From positions 1 to 8,823 of the forward strand of contig RFSL01000030.1 of the NCBI GenBank assembly GCA_009923965.1: DNA of 8,823 nucleotides. Reading direction: 5' to 3'. The DNA is from Flavobacteriia bacterium. Lineage in GTDB: Bacteria; Bacteroidota; Bacteroidia; Flavobacteriales_D; Crocinitomicaceae. A model generated the notes under the pieces. It did not search any database. It was given only the letters and a program-made list of their open reading frames with translations, and was not told the origin of the DNA. This document shows positions 1 through 6,380 of this stretch, one piece after another; positions within the stretch are counted from its first letter, which is position 1, and every line of letters begins with the position of its first letter. The translations under genes were made by a program, and so were the position numbers.

Positions 1-461
1 CCAACCATTTCGTGGTTCACAAGATTTCCTAAGCGAATACAGGTGCAACCTATAGCAATTGCAGCAGAAAGTCGATCTAAAACCCATAAATATGATTTTT
101 TAATTACATTTCTTGAAAAAAGATACAGAGAAATGAGAAGTGCGATTGCTGCTCCATGACTTGCGAGACCGCCTTCCCAAACTTTAAAAATATCGAGAGG
201 ATTTGAGAAATAACCATCCGGTCCGAAATAAGGTCCATAAAAAAGAACATGCCCAAGTCTTGCTCCAATAATTGTGGCTAAAACCATGTACATAACTAAT
301 TTATCTAATATTTCGTTTGAAATATTTTCTTTCTTAAATATCTGCTTTACAATAAAATAGCCAATTACAAGTCCACCAACAAAGAGTAAACCATATAAGT
401 TAGGTGTTTTCCATCCTTCTATTATTTCTGAATCTACAGACCAGTTAATTGCTAATAACAT
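1..461 (-). CDS. lgt: Prolipoprotein diacylglyceryl transferase, 3' end missing
   Basis: Inner-membrane enzyme that moves diacylglycerol from phosphatidylglycerol to the lipobox cysteine of prolipoproteins, the first step of lipoprotein maturation. The window holds the start and 153 codons of a family usually near 270-300 residues; the rest lies beyond the left edge. My translation from the ATG at 461 begins MLLAINWSVD and shows hydrophobic segments at about 21-40, 56-75, 98-117 and 124-140. Family motifs seen are GARLGHVLFY (66-75), VWEGGLASHGAAI (94-106, His102 matching the conserved E. coli His103) and the Lgt signature CIRLGNLVNHE (141-151, with Arg143 and Asn146). The start follows trhO directly: two consecutive TAA codons and then ATG, all in one frame, with no Shine-Dalgarno and only A-rich sequence ahead. 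It is therefore probably read from the trhO transcript. Identity is secure; the C-terminal half, including its essential arginine, cannot be checked. Confidence 0.95.
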   Translation of the reverse strand, partial: MLLAINWSVDSEIIEGWKTPNLYGLLFVGGLVIGYFIVKQIFKKENISNEILDKLVMYMVLATIIGARLGHVLFYGPYFGPDGYFSNPLDIFKVWEGGLASHGAAIALLISLYLFSRNVIKKSYLWVLDRLSAAIAIGCTCIRLGNLVNHEMV

Positions 462-464
462 TTA

Positions 465-1544
465 TTATTTATTTGATTGTTGAATCAAAGATAAAGGTTT
501 TTCCTTATTGGCTTTAAATATGAGTTTTTGTGAGCGACCTTTTTTAAATATTTGGTTACTATTTTCAATTCCTTTTCTCAGGTCTTTTTGTGTTTCCTCA
601 GGTAAATGTGTTATTTCAAGGCATTCTAGAGAACAGCAATTCTCCATTTTTACCATACATGAACTACATTGAATAAAAAGCAAGTGACACGAGTTATTCA
701 TGCAATTTGTATGCGTATCTGCGGCTTCTCCACATTGGTGGCAAACGGCGATCACATCATCTGTAATTCTTTCTCCTCTTCGCTCGTCGAATACAAAATT
801 TTTACCGATAAATTTATTTTCAATTCCTAGTTCTCTAACTTCGTTGGCATATTTAATTATTCCTCCTTCTAATTGGTGTACATTTTTAAATCCGCGGTGT
901 TTGAACCATGCTGATGCTTTCTCGCAGCGTATTCCTCCAGTGCAATACATCACGATATTTTTATCTTCCTGTCCTTTTAAATAAGTGCTTTCAATATGTG
1001 GAAGGGATTCACGAAAAGTATCCACATCTGGTAAAATAGCTCCCTTGAAGTAGCCAACTTCAGATTCGTAATGATTTCTAAAATCGATTAAAATGGTTTC
1101 ATTGTCATTTGTCAAAGTATTAAATTCTTGGGCGTTCAAATGTTTTCCTTTATTTGTGACATCAAAGGTCTTATCAATTAGTCCATCTGCAAGAATTTTA
1201 TCTCTAACCTTAATTTTTAATTTCAGAAAAGTAAATTCTGCTTCGGCATCGTCTACTGCAAAATTTAAGCGAATTCCATTAAGGAAAGTAATTTCATAAA
1301 GTTCTTCTCTAAATTGACTCAAGTAATTTGTTGGAATTGCAATTTGAGCATTAATTCCTTCAGTTGCAATGTAGGTTCGTCCCACAATGTCCAACTTTGA
1401 CCACATTAGAAATAAGTGATCTCTGAATAAGCGAGGGTTTGCTATATGAGCATATTGGTAAAAAGAAATAGTAACAAATTTATGTCCAACCTCTTTTAAT
1501 TTTGCTTCAAGTTCCTGCTTATTTAATGTATTCCACAGTTGCAT
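465..1544 (-). CDS. trhO: tRNA uridine(34) hydroxylase TrhO (YceA-type rhodanese)
   Basis: Oxygen-dependent cytoplasmic enzyme that hydroxylates U34 in the anticodon of certain tRNAs to 5-hydroxyuridine, the precursor of mo5U/cmo5U wobble bases. From the ATG at 1544 the protein has 359 residues. The N-terminal YceA domain includes TISFYQYAHI (25-34) and TYIATEGINAQIAI (57-70). The rhodanese domain follows at about 130-240, with the catalytic loop CTGGIRC (Cys201-Cys207) and QLEGGIIKY (224-232). The C-terminal region at 268-308 holds nine cysteines (268, 271, 281, 286, 293, 296, 303, 304, 308), as in the family's Cys-rich Rhodanese_C extension. The frame stays open to a TTG at 1574, which would add ten residues. 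I prefer ATG 1544 because MQLWNTL resembles the usual family N-terminus and the TTG lies inside a predicted -7 promoter box. lgt follows at once. Function is by family; no activity can be read from sequence. Confidence 0.95.
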   Translation of the reverse strand: MQLWNTLNKQELEAKLKEVGHKFVTISFYQYAHIANPRLFRDHLFLMWSKLDIVGRTYIATEGINAQIAIPTNYLSQFREELYEITFLNGIRLNFAVDDAEAEFTFLKLKIKVRDKILADGLIDKTFDVTNKGKHLNAQEFNTLTNDNETILIDFRNHYESEVGYFKGAILPDVDTFRESLPHIESTYLKGQEDKNIVMYCTGGIRCEKASAWFKHRGFKNVHQLEGGIIKYANEVRELGIENKFIGKNFVFDERRGERITDDVIAVCHQCGEAADTHTNCMNNSCHLLFIQCSSCMVKMENCCSLECLEITHLPEETQKDLRKGIENSNQIFKKGRSQKLIFKANKEKPLSLIQQSNK

Positions 1545-1571
1545 GCTATGTTGAATTAAATAATTAAAGTG

Positions 1572-1579
1572 CAAAATTA
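1572..1579 (-). promoter_or_regulatory. Putative Bacteroidota -7 box for trhO-lgt
   Basis: Read on the minus strand this is TAATTTTG, an exact match to the Bacteroidota -7 consensus TAnnTTTG. It lies 27 bases before the ATG at 1544, giving an expected leader of roughly 20 bases. No TTG -33 element is present at the usual distance upstream (about 17-23 bases), so only half of the promoter is supported. The match is short and the surroundings AT-rich, so chance cannot be excluded. Confidence 0.45.
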
Positions 1580-1628
1580 CGGATATTTTTTTTGAGATTT
1601 TTACGTTAGATTTTAAAAATGATTACAA

Positions 1629-1655
1629 TTTGACGTTAAAATAATTTTATCTTTG
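1629..1655 (+). promoter_or_regulatory. Putative Bacteroidota promoter for arginase-argS
   Basis: TTTG at 1629-1632 is followed by TATCTTTG at 1648-1655, an exact match to TAnnTTTG. The 15-base spacer is shorter than the usual 17-23. A transcript would begin near 1661 and leave a leader of only about 17 bases before the ATG at 1678. No Shine-Dalgarno is visible, which is normal in this phylum. A four-pair hairpin (GCCT 1661-1664 with AGGC 1670-1673, loop CAAAA) fills most of that leader; it is too weak to call a regulatory element. Confidence 0.55.
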
Positions 1656-1677
1656 TACAAGCCTCAAAAAGGCGTTT

Positions 1678-2616
1678 ATGAAATCAAGCATACAATTTAT
1701 CTTTAATAATTCAGAACTTGGAGCAGGGACTAGAGGCGCTTCTCTTGGTGCAAATGCTATTTTAGTAGCTGCAAGATTTAAGTCGAGTTTACTTTTCAAA
1801 AATCGCAGTATCCAAACAGTAAAAAATTTTAATGAACTTTTGGATCGTGAAAATACATTTCCATTTGCAAAACACATTGATGGAATGCTGGATGTTTTTG
1901 AGGCCACATCAAAAGAAATAAGCAATGTGTTAGCGGAGAAAAAATTTCCATTAATCATTGCTGGAGACCATTGCTCTGCAGGTGGAACAATAAAAGGCAT
2001 TCAATCAGCAAATCCTGGAAAAAGAATTGGAGTTGTTTGGCTTGATGCTCACTCAGATTTACATTCTCCGTATACAAGTCCTTCTGGAAATTTACACGGC
2101 ATGCCAATAGCAACGGCTTTGGGTATTGATAATTTAGAATCTCAGTGTAACAATATTGATAGTATTACCGCGAATTCTTGGAATAAATTAAAATCATCCG
2201 CTCTTAGACCAGAAGATTTAGTCTATATTGGTGTTAGAGACACAGAAAAAGAAGAGGATTATTTAATTCAAATTTTGAATTTAAAAAATTTCACAGTTGA
2301 AGAGGTTCGTTCTTTGGGAATTTCAAAGGTAATTACTGATATTTCTGCTCGTCTTGTGTCCTGTGATATAATTTATGTTTCCTTCGATGTAGATTCTATG
2401 GACCCTGATTTAACATCATATGGAACAGGAACTCCAGTAAAAGGAGGGTTTAGTCCTGATGAAATAAAAGGTATTTTGAAAGGTCTTTTGCTTTTTCCAA
2501 AAACAATTGCGCTTGAGTTAGTGGAGGTAAATCCATGCTTAGATGATAAAAACAAAATGGCTGAAGTTGCTTTGGATATTCTTGAGCACATTGTTGAGGT
2601 ATTAGAGCAGAAGTAA
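1678..2616 (+). CDS. rocF: Arginase-family ureohydrolase, probable arginase
   Basis: Dimanganese enzyme of the arginase/agmatinase superfamily, expected to hydrolyse L-arginine to ornithine and urea in the cytoplasm. It has 312 residues, about normal for an arginase. The metal ligands are all present: His98 (IAGDHCSAGG), Asp123, His125 and Asp127 (DAHSDLH), and Asp237 and Asp239 (SFDVDSMDPD). GTGTPVKGG (250-258) and the catalytic-type Glu283 in ELVEVNP also fit. Points favouring arginase over agmatinase or formimidoylglutamase are SPSGNLHGMP (134-143), with Ser136 and His140 matching rat Ser137 and His141, and the YIGVRD (184-189) segment. One oddity: His129 occupies the position of rat Asn130, which contacts the substrate's alpha-carboxylate. 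The start ATG is 23 bases after the predicted -7 box. The stop overlaps the argS start (TAATG). Family is certain, substrate is inferred. Related guanidino-acid hydrolases remain possible. Confidence 0.88.
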   Translation: MKSSIQFIFNNSELGAGTRGASLGANAILVAARFKSSLLFKNRSIQTVKNFNELLDRENTFPFAKHIDGMLDVFEATSKEISNVLAEKKFPLIIAGDHCSAGGTIKGIQSANPGKRIGVVWLDAHSDLHSPYTSPSGNLHGMPIATALGIDNLESQCNNIDSITANSWNKLKSSALRPEDLVYIGVRDTEKEEDYLIQILNLKNFTVEEVRSLGISKVITDISARLVSCDIIYVSFDVDSMDPDLTSYGTGTPVKGGFSPDEIKGILKGLLLFPKTIALELVEVNPCLDDKNKMAEVALDILEHIVEVLEQK

Positions 2617-2618
2617 TG
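2614..2618 (+). other. TAATG stop-start overlap between arginase and argS
   Basis: The TAA that ends the arginase-like gene shares its last A with the ATG of argS. No Shine-Dalgarno or TAnnTTTG box is apparent immediately ahead of argS, so terminating ribosomes probably help start argS translation. This implies one transcript and linked synthesis of the two proteins. The overlap is seen directly; coupling is inferred. Confidence 0.8.
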
Positions 2619-4517
2619 GAAGAGAAAATTAAAGCGGTATTAGTTGAGTATTCCAATCTCTTGTTTGCTACTGAGATTAGCCAGGATTTAATTCAATTTC
2701 AAGCAACACGAAAGGATGTTGAAGGCGATTTAACCTTACTTGTCTTTCCTTTTGTAAAGCTAATGCGTTGTTCTCCAGTTGAAGCAGGTGAGAAAATAGC
2801 AAATTTCATTATCGAAAAAATTCCAGAGATAAAAAAATGTGCTGTCATCAATGGCTTTTTAAACATTGTATTCTCGGATGATTATTGGTTTAATCAATTA
2901 AAAGAAATACATCAAAATGAACATTTTGGATTTTCAAAGAAAGATTCAAAGCCAATGGTTATGGTGGAATATTCATCTCCAAATACTAATAAACCCTTGC
3001 ATCTTGGACATTTAAGGAATATCTTCTTAGGTCATTCAGTTGCAGAGATATTAAAAGCAAATGGACATGAAGTAATTAAAACACAGGTTATTAACGACCG
3101 TGGCATCCATATCTGTAAAAGCATGCTTGCTTGGGAAAAGTTTTCTCCCTTGAATAAGAATGGTGAGCGAGAAACTCCATCTAACACGAATTTAAAAGGA
3201 GATAAATTAGTCGGAAAATACTACGTTGAATTTGATAAGCGCTATAATGCGGAAGCAAAAGAAATTATTTCCCTTTGGGAAAAAGGAAATTTTGAAGGTT
3301 TTTCATCAACTATTTCTGAGAACTACAAAAAATTTCAAGCTGCATTGACAGGAAAAGACGAAAAAGCACAGCTTGCTATCCACGATAAAATAAAAGATTT
3401 AGCAAAGAATGAAACAAGTTTGTTCCGCGAAGCAAAAGATATGTTGATTAAATGGGAAGCGCGAGATCCACAAACGTATTTACTTTGGACAACCATGAAT
3501 AATTGGGTTTATGCCGGATTTGATGTCACCTACAAAAAAATGGGTGTTTCGTTTGACAAATTATATTATGAGTCTGAAACATTTTTATTAGGCAAAGATC
3601 AGGTAATTGAAGGTTTAAAATCGGGTGTTTTCTTTAAAAAAGAAGATGGTTCTGTTTGGATTGATTTAACCTCAGAAGGCTTAGATGAGAAATTAGTATT
3701 GCGTTCTGATGGCACAGCTGTTTATATGACGCAGGATATTGGAACAGCAATCGATCGTTTTAATGATTATAAACATTTAAGTGGAATGGTTTATACCGTT
3801 GGAAATGAGCAAGATTATCATTTTAAAGTTTTATTTTTAATACTCCAGAAATTGGGTTATTCTTGGGCAAAAAATTGTTTTCATTTGTCTTATGGCATGG
3901 TAGATTTACCAAGTGGAAAAATGAAATCCCGAGAAGGAACTGTTGTTGATGCGGATGATTTAATGGCAGAAGTTGTTGAAAAAGCAACCGAGTTGACGAA
4001 GGAAAGAGGACATTTGGATGGTCTCTCTGAAAGCGATAGAAATCTTTTGTACGAGCGAATAGGAATGGGTGGATTGAAGTATTATTTACTAAAAGTAGAC
4101 CCCAAAAAACGCATGCTATTTAACCCAGAGGAATCTGTAGATTTAACTGGCAATACAGGTCCTTTTATACAATATGCTCACGCTCGTATTTGTTCTTTAT
4201 TGAAAAAAGGAGCAGTAGGAAAATCTATGGATATTTTACCATTTGAACTTCAAGCTGAGGAAAAAGAACTTGTGAAATGCTTGGCGCTATATCCAAGTAT
4301 TATTGATGAAGCAGCTGAGAATTATTCTCCGGCACTTCTAGCAAATTATTTATACGAACTGGTAAAACAGTTTGGCCATTTTTATCAGACTATTCCAATA
4401 TTAATTGAAGTAAACCAAGAGGCAAAGCTCGGACGATTAATACTTAGCACCAACGTTGCAAAGGTTATAAAAAGCGGTTTGAATTTGCTGGGTATTGAAG
4501 CGCCTGAAAAAATGTAA
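2616..4517 (+). CDS. argS: Arginyl-tRNA synthetase
   Basis: Essential class I aminoacyl-tRNA synthetase that charges tRNA-Arg with arginine using ATP in the cytoplasm. It has 633 residues, longer than the 550-590 of many bacterial ArgRS. Visible parts are an N-terminal Arg_tRNA_synt_N domain (about 1-90, with EGDLT at 36-40), the nucleotide-binding motif NKPLHLGHLRN (HLGH at 129-132) and QVINDRG (157-163). The catalytic core continues with SDGTAVYMTQDIGTA (364-378) and TVGNEQDYHF (394-403). KMKSREG (435-441) stands at the KMSKS position, and the DALR anticodon-binding domain begins near GPFIQYAHARI (515-525). A charged, helix-rich stretch at about 175-285 lies between the two halves of the core and probably accounts for the extra length. 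The start is fixed by the TAATG overlap with the arginase gene. Its stop faces the topB stop across 18 bases. Confidence 0.98.
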   Translation: MEEKIKAVLVEYSNLLFATEISQDLIQFQATRKDVEGDLTLLVFPFVKLMRCSPVEAGEKIANFIIEKIPEIKKCAVINGFLNIVFSDDYWFNQLKEIHQNEHFGFSKKDSKPMVMVEYSSPNTNKPLHLGHLRNIFLGHSVAEILKANGHEVIKTQVINDRGIHICKSMLAWEKFSPLNKNGERETPSNTNLKGDKLVGKYYVEFDKRYNAEAKEIISLWEKGNFEGFSSTISENYKKFQAALTGKDEKAQLAIHDKIKDLAKNETSLFREAKDMLIKWEARDPQTYLLWTTMNNWVYAGFDVTYKKMGVSFDKLYYESETFLLGKDQVIEGLKSGVFFKKEDGSVWIDLTSEGLDEKLVLRSDGTAVYMTQDIGTAIDRFNDYKHLSGMVYTVGNEQDYHFKVLFLILQKLGYSWAKNCFHLSYGMVDLPSGKMKSREGTVVDADDLMAEVVEKATELTKERGHLDGLSESDRNLLYERIGMGGLKYYLLKVDPKKRMLFNPEESVDLTGNTGPFIQYAHARICSLLKKGAVGKSMDILPFELQAEEKELVKCLALYPSIIDEAAENYSPALLANYLYELVKQFGHFYQTIPILIEVNQEAKLGRLILSTNVAKVIKSGLNLLGIEAPEKM

Positions 4518-4535
4518 TTAAATAAGTTTAGGAGT
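4518..4535. other. Short convergent gap between argS and topB, no terminator seen
   Basis: Only 18 AT-rich bases separate the stop codons of these convergent genes. I see no stem followed by a T-run on either strand, here or just inside either gene end. Transcripts may end by Rho or run into the opposite gene, giving overlapping antisense 3' ends. Confidence 0.6.
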
Positions 4536-6332
4536 TCAATTAAAAATTACCTCATCACTTAATTCTCGCACCATTTTAAAAAGTTCATTTTTAAATGTTT
4601 GCGGATCATACTTACCTTTTTCAATCAAGCGTAATTTATGTTCCCATTGGCCTGTGAGCTCAGGGCTTTTTAATAAATCGCTTTTAATCGTGTCAATTAA
4701 ATTCATGCCTGTTTCAGTGGCTATAAGATTTTTCTTTTTCTTTTCAATGTATTTTCGTTTGAAAAGCGTTTCGATAATATTGGCTCGCGTTGAAGGTCTG
4801 CCAATACCGTTCTCTTTCATTAATTCTCGCATTTCCTCATTTTCCACTAATTTTCCTGCGGTTTCCATTGCTCGAAGTAAGGTTGCTTCAGTATAATATT
4901 TTGGTGGACTTGTTTTTCCTTTGTGAATCGCGGGTGTATGGGCACCGCTTTCTCCTTTGACAAAAATCGGGAGTATCTTTTCTTCTGTTTCTTTTGGTTC
5001 TTTTTTTAACTCTTTGGCTTCCGCTTCGTCTACTTTTTCTTCTTTTAAATCTTCGTAAACTTCGCGCCACCCCAAAGAAATAATTTGTTTTCCTGTGGCT
5101 TTGAATAGTAGAGCATCTACCTTTCCTAATACCGTAGTATTCGATACTTTACACTCAGGATAAAAGACAGAAATAAACCGTCGACAGATTAAATCATATA
5201 TTTTTTGTTCGTCAAAAGATATTCCTAAAGGCGAAATTCCAGTTGGTATAATCGCGTGGTGATCAGTTATTTTTTTATCGTCAAAAATGGTTTTTGATTT
5301 TGGAATGGCTTTCTGAAGTAAAACATCTGTAAATCGCTTGTAGTCTTTTAAATTCCCTAAAATACCCGGAATTTTGGGATGTAAATCTTCTGAAAGGTAA
5401 GTAGTATCTACGCGAGGATAAGTAACTAATTTTTTCTCGTATAAACTTTGAATGAGGTTTAGCGTTTGTTCAGCACCAAAACCAAATCGTTTGTTTCCAT
5501 CAACTTGAAGTGAGGTTAAGTCGTACAAGCGTGGATTCCCTTCTTTTCCCTCTTTTTGTTCAAAAGAGGTGATTTCGAAGGGTTTATTAAGAAGGTATTC
5601 GAGTCCTTTTTGAGCTTTTTCTAAAGATTTTATGCGATCAATTTGACATAAAAATTCTGTTTCACGATACGTTGTTTTTAGTTCCCAATATTCTTCTGAA
5701 GAAAACGCATTGATTTCTTTTTGACGGTTGACAATCATTGCCAGTGTTGGTGTTTGAACACGCCCAACAGACAATACTAACTTATCTTTACCATATTTTT
5801 TGGTATAGAGTCGGGTGCCGTTTATTCCAAGCATCCAATCTCCCACAGCGCGTGAGTTTCCTGCAGCGAATAAATTATCAAAATCTTTCGAATCTTTGAG
5901 CTTGCTAAATCCTGCTTTAATTGCCTCTTCTGTTAAGGAAGAAATCCAAAGTCGTTTGATGGGGACTTTACATTGCGCTTTCAAGAGAACCCATCTTTGA
6001 ATCAATTCGCCTTCTTGCCCAGCATCGCCACAATTTATCACTTCAGAAGCTTTAGCGACCAATGCTTTAATAGTTTGAAATTGTTTTTCAACGCCTTTAT
6101 CTCCTTTTATCTTGATTCCAAATTGCGCCGGGATAATAGGTAAATCTTCTAATTTCCAATATTTCCAATTAGGATTATAATCTTCGGGATCTTTTAATGA
6201 GCAAAGGTGTCCAAAGGTCCAGGTTACGCAATAACCGTTACCTTCAAAATAACCATCATGTCGTGTTTTTGCGCCTAGAATTTCCGCCAAATCTTTGGCT
6301 ACACTCGGTTTTTCGGCGATACAAAGTTTCAT
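4536..6332 (-). CDS. topB: DNA topoisomerase III (type IA), no zinc-finger tail
   Basis: Type IA topoisomerase that cuts one DNA strand through a 5'-phosphotyrosine link and passes another through, typically decatenating or resolving recombination intermediates. It has 598 residues. The Toprim domain starts at MKLCIAEKPSVAKDLAEILG (Glu7) and continues to NCGDAGQEGELIQRW (100-114, Asp103 and Glu107). SVGRVQTPTLAMIVNRQ (188-204) follows. The expected active-site tyrosine is Tyr305 in VTYPRVDTTYL. DHHAIIPTG (357-365), PPKYYTEATLL (476-486) and GIGRPSTRANIIETL (509-523) complete the core. Asp at the second Toprim position is Gly105, as in many DAGREGE-type TopB proteins. Residues 427-457 form a Lys/Glu-rich insertion. 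The protein ends just after the core with no C-terminal CxxC zinc ribbon. The start at 6332 lies 48 bases after the dsbD stop. No clear promoter is visible in that gap, so it may be the last gene of the dsbD transcript. Confidence 0.96.
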   Translation of the reverse strand: MKLCIAEKPSVAKDLAEILGAKTRHDGYFEGNGYCVTWTFGHLCSLKDPEDYNPNWKYWKLEDLPIIPAQFGIKIKGDKGVEKQFQTIKALVAKASEVINCGDAGQEGELIQRWVLLKAQCKVPIKRLWISSLTEEAIKAGFSKLKDSKDFDNLFAAGNSRAVGDWMLGINGTRLYTKKYGKDKLVLSVGRVQTPTLAMIVNRQKEINAFSSEEYWELKTTYRETEFLCQIDRIKSLEKAQKGLEYLLNKPFEITSFEQKEGKEGNPRLYDLTSLQVDGNKRFGFGAEQTLNLIQSLYEKKLVTYPRVDTTYLSEDLHPKIPGILGNLKDYKRFTDVLLQKAIPKSKTIFDDKKITDHHAIIPTGISPLGISFDEQKIYDLICRRFISVFYPECKVSNTTVLGKVDALLFKATGKQIISLGWREVYEDLKEEKVDEAEAKELKKEPKETEEKILPIFVKGESGAHTPAIHKGKTSPPKYYTEATLLRAMETAGKLVENEEMRELMKENGIGRPSTRANIIETLFKRKYIEKKKKNLIATETGMNLIDTIKSDLLKSPELTGQWEHKLRLIEKGKYDPQTFKNELFKMVRELSDEVIFN

Positions 6333-6380
6333 GAGTTAGCTAAATAATGAGAATATAAAAATAGCGTTTATTACTTAACT

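Noticed and set aside
1545..1574. Ten-residue N-terminal extension of TrhO from a TTG at 1574
   Set aside because: The TTG is the last three bases of the predicted -7 box TAATTTTG, and the ATG at 1544 gives the N-terminus expected for the family.
1661..1673. Small hairpin in the arginase leader as a riboswitch or attenuator
   Set aside because: Only four base pairs and about 17 bases of leader: too short for a riboswitch, T-box or leader-peptide attenuator.
4888..5070. Short minus-strand frame coding for an extremely Arg/Lys-rich peptide
   Set aside because: It is an out-of-frame reading of the Lys/Glu-rich insert in topB (repeated GAA/AAA codons), not an independent basic protein.
6018..6024. 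Gly105 in place of the second Toprim aspartate in TopB, suggesting a damaged active site
   Set aside because: Many functional TopB proteins have DAGREGE here instead of the E. coli DPDREG, so this is a normal variant; Glu7, Asp103, Glu107 and Tyr305 are kept.
6333..6380. Possible topB promoter: TATTTTTA on the minus strand in the dsbD-topB gap
   Set aside because: It misses the final G of TAnnTTTG and has no TTG element at a suitable distance, so it cannot be told from AT-rich background.
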